From Elusimicrobiaceae bacterium (GTDB taxonomy: Bacteria > Elusimicrobiota > Elusimicrobia > Elusimicrobiales > Elusimicrobiaceae), in contig JAGCKY010000140.1 of the NCBI GenBank assembly GCA_017647245.1, forward strand, positions 1 through 9,407: a stretch of DNA of 9,407 bases. The letters run 5' to 3'. The notes beneath the pieces are model-generated. The model did no database searches, was not told the DNA's origin, and saw nothing but the letters and a program-made list of their open reading frames with translations. This document shows, one piece after another, positions 1 through 7,099 of this stretch (its first letter is position 1; each line of letters starts with the position of its first letter). Made by a program: the position numbers and the translations under genes.

Positions 1-664
1 CGGCGTAACGAAATTGCACGGATGGGACTGGATCTTCCCCAGCTATGCAGAGAGCCAATCCGGTTCTAGTAGCAGTAGCAGCAGTAGCAGTAGCTCCAGT
101 TCTTCCGAAGGCGGTTCTGCCGGCGTGTTGGATTTCACGGGTTTCCAAATCGTACTGAGAACCTTGCTTACCCGCGGTGAAGCTAAATACTTGGGTAAAC
201 CGAAAGTGGTCACGCTCAACAACAAAACAGCTACTATCACCACCTCTACGGACGCTACCGTCGGTCAAACGATGAGCCAATCCGGTGCCGGATCAGGGGA
301 AGGTATGACCACCACTTCTGCGGAAAGAAGAAGAGTCGGTTTGACCTTGCAGGTTACCCCGCAGGTAAACCGCGAAGGATACGTCACCTTGTACGTACAA
401 CCTTCTTACTCCGATTTAGTAAGCTCTGGGTTTGACTTCTCTAAAGATACGACAACCCGCGCGGCTTCTACTTTGGTACGTATGAAAAATGGACAAACGG
501 TTGTTATCGGCGGTTTGCTCACTTCTCGTGAGACCGACCAGACCCGCAAAGTGCCTCTCTTGGGTGATATCCCGGTGTTAGGGTGGCTCTTTACCAGCCG
601 TACAACGTCTAAATCTACGACGGACTTGGTCATTTTCATCACACCGACGATTTTGGCAGAATAA
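1..664 (+). CDS. Secretin C-terminal domain (PilQ/GspD family), 5'-truncated
   Basis: This is the C-terminal part of an outer-membrane secretin, the multimeric channel through which a type IV pilus or type II secretion substrate leaves the cell. The frame is open to the left edge (first full codon at 2), so the true start lies outside. A 14-serine run (65-106) precedes the secretin domain proper. Family landmarks follow in order: a strand segment ending KPKVVTLNNKTATI, then VGLTLQVTPQV, TLVRMKNGQTVVIGGLL, VPLLGDIPVLGWLF, and a final DLVIFITPTIL just before the stop. These are standard secretin barrel and gate signatures (known family). The visible part has no cysteines. PilQ and GspD cannot be separated from this fragment. 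The adjacent ATPase, platform and pilin genes suggest it is the outer-membrane port of the same machine, and pilM/N/O/P-type genes may lie upstream (inference). Confidence 0.93.
   Translation, partial: GVTKLHGWDWIFPSYAESQSGSSSSSSSSSSSSSSEGGSAGVLDFTGFQIVLRTLLTRGEAKYLGKPKVVTLNNKTATITTSTDATVGQTMSQSGAGSGEGMTTTSAERRRVGLTLQVTPQVNREGYVTLYVQPSYSDLVSSGFDFSKDTTTRAASTLVRMKNGQTVVIGGLLTSRETDQTRKVPLLGDIPVLGWLFTSRTTSKSTTDLVIFITPTILAE
65..106 (+). repeat. Poly-serine codon tract (14 Ser, mostly AGY)
   Basis: Fourteen consecutive serine codons, nine of them an uninterrupted alternation of AGT and AGC (68-94), then a mix of TCC, AGT and TCT. It encodes a flexible linker immediately before the secretin core. 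The mixed synonymous codons suggest that serine itself is under selection, while the AGY part is a trinucleotide-type repeat that could change length by slippage without breaking the frame. Confidence 0.85.
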
Positions 665-688
665 CTTCTGCTAGCCGGTTATTTTCAG

Positions 689-721
689 ATGTGCCCCCTT
701 TGCCCATAAAAGGGGGCACAT
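689..721 (+). terminator. Strong GC-rich hairpin between secretin and ATPase genes
   Basis: A perfect 13-bp inverted repeat: left arm ATGTGCCCCCTTT (689-701), 7-nt loop GCCCATA (702-708), right arm AAAGGGGGCACAT (709-721). It lies 25 nt after the secretin stop. No T-rich run follows the right arm on the + strand (it continues ATCAAAAAAATTC) and none follows on the - strand, so it is not a textbook intrinsic terminator. It may be an imperfect terminator, an attenuator lowering expression of the ATPase and later genes relative to the secretin, or an mRNA processing or 3'-end-protecting stem. The structure is certain from sequence; its function is inferred. Confidence 0.6.
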
Positions 722-762
722 ATCAAAAAAATTCAGGGTTTGAGAGCGTAAAGGAAAGCAAA

Positions 763-2496
763 ATGGCAAAAGAAATAAGTGATATTTTAAAAGAGCAGGG
801 AACGCTGAACGATGAACAAATCAAGCGTGCTCAAATGTATGCTAAACAGAATAATACTACTGTTTCGGACGCGGTAGTTATTTTGGAATTTGCGACAGAA
901 GAGCAAGTAACCTCGGCATTGGCAAAACATCTTTCTCTCCCTTACGCTTCCAAGGAAAACGGCATTTTAAGTCCGGAGCGGGAACAAGACCTGCAAAAAA
1001 TGATTCCGGAAAAATTTGCCCGTGAAAATTTAGTGGTGCCTTTGTTTATTGAAGACAATGAACTTGCGGTTGCTTTTTTTGATCCGTCCAACTTATTTTT
1101 GATTGATAATATCCGCATGATGGCGGGCAAAGAAGTGCAGCCCTTTATTGCCAGCAAGAGCCAAATTTTATCTGTCATTGATTCTTTCTACGGTCACAAA
1201 AACCTGTTGGAAGAAGTCGTAAATGAAACCGGTAAAGATAACGCTACCAATACCGCCGGTGATGAAGATGTACAAATTGATGCCGGAAACTTGGACTTTG
1301 ATAAATACTCGGGTACGTCTTCGCAATACATTAAGTTGGTAAACGCCATTTTGAAACAAGCCATTTCGGAACGTGCGTCTGATATTCACTTGGAACTGTT
1401 TGATGAACGTGTAAGTTTGCGTTTCCGTATTGACGGTTCTTTGTATGAACGCACACCGCCCACGAAAGATTCCGTGGCCGCTATTATTTCCCGTATTAAA
1501 ATTTTGTCTAAACTGGATATTGCGGAAAGACGTTTGCCGCAGGACGGAAGTTTTGGTTTGAAATATCAAAACCGTATCATTGAAATCCGTGTGTCTGTGT
1601 GTCCGGCGGTGTACGGGGAAAAACTGGTGCTTCGTATTTTGGACCGCGGTACCGGTGAAATGAACGTAGACAAATTGGGCTTTGAACCGGAACAGAAAAA
1701 AGCGTTCTTGGAAGCAGCCAATTTGCCGCACGGACTAATTTTCTTGACAGGGCCTACCGGTTCGGGTAAATCTACTACGTTAAATGCGGTACTTACCACG
1801 ATTCGTACGCCGGAGCTCAACTTTATGACATTGGACGACCCGGTCGAATACAAGCTGGCCGGTATCAGCCAAGTACAGGTTAAACCGCAGATTGGTTTGA
1901 CGTTTGCCGCGGGGTTGCGTTCTTTCTTACGTCAAGACCCGGACGTCATCCTGGTAGGTGAGGTGCGCGATAACGAAACGGCTGAAGCGTGCTTAAAAGC
2001 CGCTTTGACAGGTCACTTGGTGTTGTCTACCTTGCACACGAACGATGCTTTGGGTGCTATTCCGCGTTTGATTGATATGGGCATGGAGCCGTTCTTGCTT
2101 TCTAGCTCTTTGGAGTTGGTGGCGGCCCAGCGCTTGGTACGTATCTTGTGTCCGTATTGCAAAGTACCGTATCAACCGGATCCGAAAATTGTGGCGCAAA
2201 TTATCAATGAAGGCCGCTTTAATCCCAAAGATGTCGGTACGTGGACTTTTTATAAATCGGTGGGTTGTCCCAAATGTGTGGGTACCGGGTATTTAGGCCG
2301 CCGCGCCATTTACGAAGTATATCGTATCCGTGAAGATTTGCGTAATATCATTTATAAGACGCAGGATTTGATTGAAATGCGTAAAGTGATCGATAACAGC
2401 GGCGCATTAAATCTGCGTGCAAACGGTTGGCGTAAAGTAGTGAAGGGATTGACCACCGTAGATGAAATTTTAGCTGTTACGACTTCGGAGGAATAA
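763..2496 (+). CDS. pilB: Type IV pilus / type II secretion assembly ATPase (PilB/GspE family)
   Basis: Hexameric cytoplasmic ATPase that powers pilin insertion into the filament. I place the start at ATG 763, preceded by AAAGGA (750-755); the frame stays open further upstream, but an earlier GTG at 691 lies inside the hairpin and has no ribosome site. The protein is 577 aa, a normal length. Residues about 1-150 look like the MshEN/T2SSE N-terminal domain, and the ATPase core runs from about 205 to 560. Visible motifs are the Walker A GPTGSGKST (330-338, Lys336), the Asp box TLDDPVEY (356-363, with Asp where Glu is more usual), the Walker B VILVGEVRD (395-403), and the His box with His418 and His425. 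Paired CxxC motifs (Cys463/466 and Cys502/505) form the tetracysteine zinc site of PilB/GspE, which supports an extension-type ATPase over the retraction ATPase PilT. The platform gene follows after 8 nt. Confidence 0.96.
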   Translation: MAKEISDILKEQGTLNDEQIKRAQMYAKQNNTTVSDAVVILEFATEEQVTSALAKHLSLPYASKENGILSPEREQDLQKMIPEKFARENLVVPLFIEDNELAVAFFDPSNLFLIDNIRMMAGKEVQPFIASKSQILSVIDSFYGHKNLLEEVVNETGKDNATNTAGDEDVQIDAGNLDFDKYSGTSSQYIKLVNAILKQAISERASDIHLELFDERVSLRFRIDGSLYERTPPTKDSVAAIISRIKILSKLDIAERRLPQDGSFGLKYQNRIIEIRVSVCPAVYGEKLVLRILDRGTGEMNVDKLGFEPEQKKAFLEAANLPHGLIFLTGPTGSGKSTTLNAVLTTIRTPELNFMTLDDPVEYKLAGISQVQVKPQIGLTFAAGLRSFLRQDPDVILVGEVRDNETAEACLKAALTGHLVLSTLHTNDALGAIPRLIDMGMEPFLLSSSLELVAAQRLVRILCPYCKVPYQPDPKIVAQIINEGRFNPKDVGTWTFYKSVGCPKCVGTGYLGRRAIYEVYRIREDLRNIIYKTQDLIEMRKVIDNSGALNLRANGWRKVVKGLTTVDEILAVTTSEE

Positions 2497-2504
2497 ACGG
2501 GTTT

Positions 2505-3725
2505 ATGCAAAAATATAATTACATTGTAAAAGATCCGCAGGGAAATACGCGCAAAGGCAGCATTAATGCCGAAAGCCGGGACCGCGTTGTTTTTGCTTTG
2601 CAGAACAAGGGGTTTATCGTCTTGGAAGTAAAAGAAGGAAACTCTTTGTTTGGCAGAGCCACAAAACAGAAAAAAGTAGGCGGCAAGGTAAAAGGACACG
2701 TACTTGCGTTCTTTGCCGAACAGCTTTCTACGTTAATTGCCGGTGGTGTGCCGTTGGTGCGCGCCATTGCGCTTTTGAGTGAATATTCTTCCAGCCCGCG
2801 TTTGGGTATGGTGCTTAATCAGGTAGCTAAAGACGTAGCGGGGGGTAACTCTTTAACTTCCGCTTTGTCGCAACATCCCAAAACATTTGATAACATTTGG
2901 TTGTCTTTGGTGCAGGCGGGTGAAGTCGGCGGTAACTTGGCCGATACGTTGGCGCAGATTGCGGCATATATCAAAACGCAAGATGCTATGCGCAGTAAAA
3001 TCATTACGGCTATTACCTATCCGGCGATTTTGTGTGTGGCGTCTGTGGGCGTGCTCATTTACTTTATTTTGGGCATCGTGCCGACGTTTGCGCAAATCTT
3101 CAAGGACTTTAACATTGATTTGCCGTTGCTGACCACCATTGTATTGGGCGTGTCCAGCTTCTTGATTAATCACGGCGTGATGATTATTGTGGGTATTATT
3201 TTGGCGTTTGTTGCTTTCCGTTTTTATATCAAAACGGCGGAAGGAAAAAAACGTTGGCATGCTTTCTTAATCTCTATGCCGATTTTCGGTAACTTTTTGC
3301 GTAACATTTACTATTCGCGTATGTTGACTACGCTCTCTACGCTGTTGCGCAGCGGTGTAACGATTTTGAACGCCTTGGTAGTGTTGGAAGAATCTTTTCA
3401 GACCAACGTAATTATTCAGCATGCCTTGCGCGTGGCGAAAACAGAAGTGGCCGCGGGACGTTCTATTTCCGATTCTTTCCGTGCGGCGGGAGTGTTCCCG
3501 GGACTGATGACGGAAATGATGATGATGGGTGAAGAATCCGGTAAATTGCCGGGCATTATTGCCACGCTGTCGCGCTTTTATTCCGATAACGTGGATCAGT
3601 TTATTGCCCGTTTCTCTGCGGTTATTGACCCGATTTTGATTGTGGGCGTCGGTTCGCTGATTGGTATTATTGTGGCGTCCATTTTCTTGCCGATTTTCAA
3701 GCTGTCTCAAATCGGCGGACAATAA
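2505..3725 (+). CDS. pilC: Inner-membrane platform protein (PilC/GspF family)
   Basis: Polytopic membrane protein that couples the assembly ATPase to pilin insertion. ATG 2505 follows GGAGGA (2487-2492), which overlaps the end of the ATPase gene, so the two are probably co-translated in proportion. At 406 aa it has the usual family length. It has an N-terminal basic cytoplasmic region (1-65), then the first T2SSF repeat (about 66-190, including AGGVPLVRAI and the signature VQAGEVGGNLADTL near 136-149), a second T2SSF repeat (about 268-392, with LRSGVTILNAL and MMMGEESGKLPGII), and three hydrophobic segments at about 172-193, 212-240 and 374-397. The paired GE[VS]G-type signatures in both halves are diagnostic. 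A single Cys (177) is inside a membrane segment. The name PilC rather than GspF is chosen by context only. Confidence 0.95.
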   Translation: MQKYNYIVKDPQGNTRKGSINAESRDRVVFALQNKGFIVLEVKEGNSLFGRATKQKKVGGKVKGHVLAFFAEQLSTLIAGGVPLVRAIALLSEYSSSPRLGMVLNQVAKDVAGGNSLTSALSQHPKTFDNIWLSLVQAGEVGGNLADTLAQIAAYIKTQDAMRSKIITAITYPAILCVASVGVLIYFILGIVPTFAQIFKDFNIDLPLLTTIVLGVSSFLINHGVMIIVGIILAFVAFRFYIKTAEGKKRWHAFLISMPIFGNFLRNIYYSRMLTTLSTLLRSGVTILNALVVLEESFQTNVIIQHALRVAKTEVAAGRSISDSFRAAGVFPGLMTEMMMMGEESGKLPGIIATLSRFYSDNVDQFIARFSAVIDPILIVGVGSLIGIIVASIFLPIFKLSQIGGQ

Positions 3726-3733
3726 GAGGAATT

Positions 3734-4279
3734 ATGAAGAATCAAGTAAAACAAAAATTTTGCGGCGGTTTTACCTTACTGGAAATCATGGTAGTGGTAG
3801 TGATTTCGCTGGTAGTGGTTATGTTTTCGGTACCGATGTATAAAAAAGCGCAGTATAAGAATCACTATTTAGCCGCGCAGGGAGTATTGTTGGATGTTGG
3901 AAATGGTGTGCGAATGTTTAAGGCAAATTATCCTGATTATACTTTTCCTACCGAGACGGCTTATTGTAACATTACAGCTAACAAGGCAAATAGCAGTGCT
4001 ACACCACCTACAAGTTGCTCCGGTATAGTGGGTTGGCTAATGACAAATAAATATATTAATCAAATTCCCTTTGCGCAAGACAATATCAGCAATCGGTATA
4101 GGGGATATTTTTTTAGGATTGATCTTAATGCGACGGGTGATATTGCCTGTTGTACTAATGCAAGCAATGCCAATGCTATTGCGTGTATGGCAAGGTTATC
4201 CTCGAATACTGGGGGAACGGACAACAATACGCCTACTTGTGCATGGATTACGCAGACGGGTGAGTTTGCGCATAACTAA
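3734..4279 (+). CDS. Type IV pilin-like protein 1 (GspG/PilA-like N-terminus)
   Basis: Prepilin of 181 aa with a 12-residue basic leader. The expected prepilin-peptidase cut is Gly12|Phe13 in GGFTLLE; Glu17 becomes the +5 glutamate, and a hydrophobic helix follows (about 13-34). ATG 3734 has AAGAGGA upstream. The soluble head carries six cysteines (78, 95, 139, 140, 151, 169), an even number compatible with three disulfides; Cys10 is in the leader. It is the first pilin after the platform gene, a common place for a major or G-like pilin, but I cannot show that it is the major subunit. The segment VGWL...YINQIPF (about 99-113) loosely matches the CG[YF]L...D motif of the next two pilins. GC falls to 39% by hand count over 3901-4200, lower than the neighbouring genes, with some unusual codons such as AGG. 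Confidence 0.88.
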   Translation: MKNQVKQKFCGGFTLLEIMVVVVISLVVVMFSVPMYKKAQYKNHYLAAQGVLLDVGNGVRMFKANYPDYTFPTETAYCNITANKANSSATPPTSCSGIVGWLMTNKYINQIPFAQDNISNRYRGYFFRIDLNATGDIACCTNASNANAIACMARLSSNTGGTDNNTPTCAWITQTGEFAHN

Positions 4280-4289
4280 AGGATAATTT

Positions 4290-4760
4290 ATGTTAAAAAA
4301 ACAAGGTTTTACATTAATGGAATTACTCATCGCGGCTACAATTATCAGCATCTTGCTGGTATTTGCGACGGTGCAATACCGTAACAGCGCGGCCGAAACC
4401 CGTTGGAATCAGGCCAAATCCAGATTGGACCAACTAGCCAATGCTGTCCAACGTGCAGAGTTGGATTATGACGGGATTGTGATTCAAGGGCAAATGCACA
4501 ATAGCGATAGCCCCACAAGTTGTACACTGAATCAACCGGGTAAAGACCCGTACAAATTAATCGGTTGCGGTTATTTGGAAAACGGTATGTGGAGTGATCC
4601 TTATTTTGCGTATTACGCTTGCCGTGGTGCAGGGGATAGTAGTACTTGCAAAAACAATGCATTGGCCTGCGTGCGCGGTATAGTTGGCTCTAAATTACCG
4701 TCAGCTTATCAGTCTTATATGTACTGTGTATGGCCCGATGATGTAAGGGAATATAACTGA
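4290..4760 (+). CDS. Type IV pilin-like protein 2, cysteine-rich
   Basis: Prepilin of 156 aa with a very short leader MLKKQG. The predicted cut is Gly6|Phe7 in GFTLMELL, with Glu11 as the +5 glutamate, followed by a hydrophobic stretch to about residue 27. AAAGGA (4278-4283) precedes ATG 4290. The mature head has six cysteines (78, 93, 111, 120, 127, 146), probably in disulfides if the protein acts outside the membrane. The block Cys93-Gly-Tyr-Leu...Asp103...Tyr109-x-Cys111 has the same 18-residue Cys spacing as in pilin 3, so the two heads are probably paralogous. The start regions also match closely (AAGGATA, then ATTTATG or AATTTATG, then AAA-rich leader codons), consistent with tandem duplication. 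Which filament position it takes cannot be read from sequence. Confidence 0.88.
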   Translation: MLKKQGFTLMELLIAATIISILLVFATVQYRNSAAETRWNQAKSRLDQLANAVQRAELDYDGIVIQGQMHNSDSPTSCTLNQPGKDPYKLIGCGYLENGMWSDPYFAYYACRGAGDSSTCKNNALACVRGIVGSKLPSAYQSYMYCVWPDDVREYN

Positions 4761-4775
4761 TATAAGGATACATTT

Positions 4776-5369
4776 ATGAAAAAAATTATATCCCAGCAAA
4801 AAGGTTTTACCTTGATGGAAATTGTGTTTGTGATATTAGTGATTGCGCTAATTGTCAGCTTTGCGTTGCCGGCGTTTCGTAAGGTGCGTTTTGATATCAA
4901 AAATTCCCGTGCAAAAAGTGCAGTCCTTAAATTAGCCGAAGCGCGCCGTTCTTTTTACCAACGCAATAAAGGCTGGGATATTACGGTCGGTTCCTCTTTC
5001 ACGGGGGCCCAAACTAAAGGTTTTACAAGTGCAACTTGTACCAATCCGTCTAAATATGGTGTTCCGCCGTCAGGCACGACCAATACGGTGGCCGCCAGCC
5101 AGCTTTTTGCTTGCGGATTTTTAGATTGGCGTGATTTTGCGGACTTGCCGTATACGTTTTATATCTGTGATAACTCGGGCAGTACTGGCTCAAGCGGTGT
5201 GTGTAATGATACATACGTATATGCCGGTGCTACAGGTACCGATGCTACGTCGGCAGGGTCAAAGTATGCCGGCAGTGAGGGATATTGGATACGTGTTTAT
5301 TCCCGTGTCAAAGCCAAAGCAAACGGCGGCAACTACGCGGTGAATATACCGGTAGATAGTGAGGATTAA
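4776..5369 (+). CDS. Type IV pilin-like protein 3, cysteine-rich
   Basis: Prepilin of 197 aa. The leader MKKIISQQKG ends at the predicted cut Gly10|Phe11 in GFTLMEIV, Glu15 is the +5 residue, and the hydrophobic helix runs to about 33. AAGGA (4764-4768) precedes ATG 4776. The head has four cysteines (88, 113, 131, 143). It shares with pilin 2 the block Cys113-Gly-Phe-Leu...Asp123...Tyr129-x-Cys131, with identical Cys-Cys spacing. The region 132-170 is rich in Gly, Ser, Thr and Ala and may be a flexible surface loop. Its stop is 4 nt before the next start, and that gene's ribosome site lies inside this gene's end, suggesting coupled translation. A GspG- or GspH-type role is possible; no retraction or adhesion motif is recognised. 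Confidence 0.88.
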   Translation: MKKIISQQKGFTLMEIVFVILVIALIVSFALPAFRKVRFDIKNSRAKSAVLKLAEARRSFYQRNKGWDITVGSSFTGAQTKGFTSATCTNPSKYGVPPSGTTNTVAASQLFACGFLDWRDFADLPYTFYICDNSGSTGSSGVCNDTYVYAGATGTDATSAGSKYAGSEGYWIRVYSRVKAKANGGNYAVNIPVDSED

Positions 5370-5373
5370 TAAA

Positions 5374-5934
5374 ATGTCCATGATACATAGATTTTTAAAA
5401 AGTAAAAAAGGCGTTACCCTGTTGGAAGGGCTGATTGCGCTGATGCTATTGGCTTTGGTAGCTACGGCCAGCTTTGCTGTGTTGCTCTCTGCCTCGCGCA
5501 AATCCGGCGGGCCGGATATCCGCGAAGAAATGGCTTTAGCGGTGGAAAGAGCCACCAAATTATTACAAGCACACGTGTTTGCCGCTACGCCCAGCGATTA
5601 TAACGATTACCAGAACGGATTATGCGGCGGGGAAGCATCTTCTACTTTGAGTACGGGAACGCATAATATCAACTGTATGTTGCCTCCCATTTGCGATAGG
5701 AACAATGGGTCCAGTTTTTCTTATACGGTTTCCACGGTAGCGTTAAAAGAACGCACAGATGACATCGGGCAAGAGAATTTTTCCTCTTATGAAGTGCGGG
5801 ATAATGACCGTTTAGACGGAATCCAAACTACGGACGATAATGTGTGGGGGATAAGTAGCGGATTAGCAAATTCTTTTGAAAAACCGACGTACAAGGTTCA
5901 GTTTGATATCACGTGTAATGGATTTACTTTATGA
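5374..5934 (+). CDS. Minor pilin-like protein 4 (PilV/GspI-like)
   Basis: Minor prepilin of 186 aa. I choose ATG 5374 because GAGGA (5361-5365) sits 8 nt before it; an in-frame GTG at 5359 overlaps the previous gene and lacks a site, and ATG 5380 is less well placed. The predicted cut is Gly13|Val14 in KKGVTLLEGL, with Glu18 at +5 and a hydrophobic helix to about 38. Val at +1 and the TLLE-x-LIAL pattern resemble GspI/PilV-type minor pilins (family knowledge), as does its place just before J-like and K-like genes. Four cysteines are present (84, 101, 107, 181). The 3' end overlaps the next gene by 4 nt (ATGA), a sign of translational coupling and of fixed stoichiometry in a tip complex (inference). 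Confidence 0.85.
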   Translation: MSMIHRFLKSKKGVTLLEGLIALMLLALVATASFAVLLSASRKSGGPDIREEMALAVERATKLLQAHVFAATPSDYNDYQNGLCGGEASSTLSTGTHNINCMLPPICDRNNGSSFSYTVSTVALKERTDDIGQENFSSYEVRDNDRLDGIQTTDDNVWGISSGLANSFEKPTYKVQFDITCNGFTL

Positions 5935-6644
5935 AAAAGAAAGCTTATTTTAAAAAAGGATTTACCTTAACAGAGATATTGTTGGCCGTGATGATTGTGG
6001 GGCTGATTGGGGTTGCATTGGCATCTTTATCACGTGGAGCCGCGCGTGAATCGGGTGTGGGGCGCAGTCGTGTTATGTTGCGCAATAATTTGTCTTTGTT
6101 TATGCGCATGTTGCGTTCAGATTTAGAAAAAACAACCTACTTGGCTTATGCCGCCGGTCCGCTCACTAATAGCGCCGATAAAGTACGTGTATTACAAATC
6201 GGTCAAGGGGTCAATGCCGCCGGTAATGCCTTGAGTGTGCGCAATAAAGACGGCAATTCGGTCAGATTAGATGCGACCAATTTGGGAGACAATAATTTAG
6301 ACGGAGTGCGGTGGATTACGTATTGTTTTAAGCGCGGTAGTACTGCGGCAGAACCTAGTGAGCTTACCACCTACACAGGCGGAGTGATTTGGCGTTTGGT
6401 CAGCACGGATAAAAATGCATCCTGTACGGATGCTTCTACTCCGGGTGAGCAGGTATTAACCAATGTCAAATATATTCCCAATACTTCGTTTGAGATAGGG
6501 GGGGTAAGCCGGAAATATCCCGTACCGCTTTTCCAGCAAGAAAAAACGGGCAGATTGAAGGTAAACCTCATTGTAGAGTTAACCAGTGAGCCCATTGTAA
6601 ACGAAGTAATGGAAGAAGAATTTCCCATTTCCAGAGGGTTTTGA
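5931..6644 (+). CDS. Minor pilin-like protein 5 (PilW/GspJ-like)
   Basis: The largest pilin-like protein here, 237 aa. The leader MKKKAYFKKG precedes a predicted cut at Gly10|Phe11 in GFTLTEILLAV, Glu15 is at +5, and the hydrophobic helix runs to about 33. It starts inside the previous gene's stop (ATGA), so no separate strong ribosome site is needed. Its long beta-rich head, with only two cysteines (132, 165), and its position between I-like and K-like genes match GspJ/PilW minor pilins, which are usually larger than the others. The C-terminus is acidic (EVMEEEF). The assignment to the J/W class rests on N-terminus, size and gene order; I cannot confirm fold homology by eye. Confidence 0.83.
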   Translation: MKKKAYFKKGFTLTEILLAVMIVGLIGVALASLSRGAARESGVGRSRVMLRNNLSLFMRMLRSDLEKTTYLAYAAGPLTNSADKVRVLQIGQGVNAAGNALSVRNKDGNSVRLDATNLGDNNLDGVRWITYCFKRGSTAAEPSELTTYTGGVIWRLVSTDKNASCTDASTPGEQVLTNVKYIPNTSFEIGGVSRKYPVPLFQQEKTGRLKVNLIVELTSEPIVNEVMEEEFPISRGF

Positions 6645-6652
6645 GGCGATAT

Positions 6653-7090
6653 ATGAAGAACAATAAAAAAGGCGCGGCCTTAATGCAAGTTTTATTAATG
6701 ACGATGGTATTGGCAGGTATTACCACCATGTTATTGCGTGTGACGCTTTCGCGTACCAGTTCAGCGCGTCAGACCCGTCGTGCCGCTTTGTCCGAAGTGT
6801 TAATCCAAGCTTGCATGGCAGAGGTAAACGGAGTATGGTCTGCCAAAACGCCGGCTGCTTTCAGACGGGATTTAAACGGAGATGAAAGCGGGGATAATAA
6901 AGGAAAGCCCATTATGTATTGCGCTAATCCCAAAGACGGTGCGTGTGCGGCGGGGGATCGCGTGCGTTCTTATACCTGCGAATATGACTACAACGGAACC
7001 CCCTATACAGTAACGGCTGAATTTGAAAAAGTAAAAGATGTGTGGCGTCTTGTTTATACGGTAAATCAAAGTACAACTAATTTACTCTAG
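6653..7090 (+). CDS. Minor pilin-like protein 6 (PilX/GspK-like, no Glu5)
   Basis: A 145-aa protein with an N-terminal pilin-type helix but a divergent processing site. The basic leader MKNNKKG ends at Gly7, followed by AALMQVLLMTMVLAG, so the +5 residue would be Gln12 rather than Glu. Loss of Glu5 and an Ala/Leu-rich start are typical of GspK and some PilX-type tip pilins (family knowledge). ATG 6653 is chosen because GAGG (6643-6646) is correctly spaced; an upstream in-frame TTG at 6641 overlaps the previous stop. The protein is much shorter than a typical GspK (around 300 aa), so PilX-like or a reduced K-like protein fits better. Cysteines are at 54, 90, 98 and 109. Residues 73-81 (DLNGDESGD) fit the pattern DxNxDxxxD of EF-hand-like or PilY1-like calcium loops. 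Confidence 0.78.
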   Translation: MKNNKKGAALMQVLLMTMVLAGITTMLLRVTLSRTSSARQTRRAALSEVLIQACMAEVNGVWSAKTPAAFRRDLNGDESGDNKGKPIMYCANPKDGACAAGDRVRSYTCEYDYNGTPYTVTAEFEKVKDVWRLVYTVNQSTTNLL

Positions 7091-7099
7091 GAGTATTTT

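Noticed and set aside
691..762. Earlier GTG start for the ATPase gene, adding 24 residues
   Set aside because: It falls in the left arm of the hairpin, has no ribosome site, and adds a non-family peptide; ATG 763 has AAAGGA in front and gives a normal N-terminus.
1168..1731. Long antisense open frame (187 codons) opposite the ATPase gene
   Set aside because: It is the complement of strongly conserved ATPase codons, has no family resemblance, and its Arg/His/Gln/Thr-rich composition is typical of a shadow frame.
3267..3722. Antisense open frame (151 codons) opposite the platform gene
   Set aside because: It is a shadow of conserved PilC/GspF coding sequence, with low-complexity His/Arg/Asn/Gln-rich composition.
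5817..5840. Acidic stretches in pilin 4 (DNDRLDG, TTDDN) as calcium sites
   Set aside because: Spacing does not fit DxDxDxxxD or EF-hand loops, unlike the segment in pilin 6.
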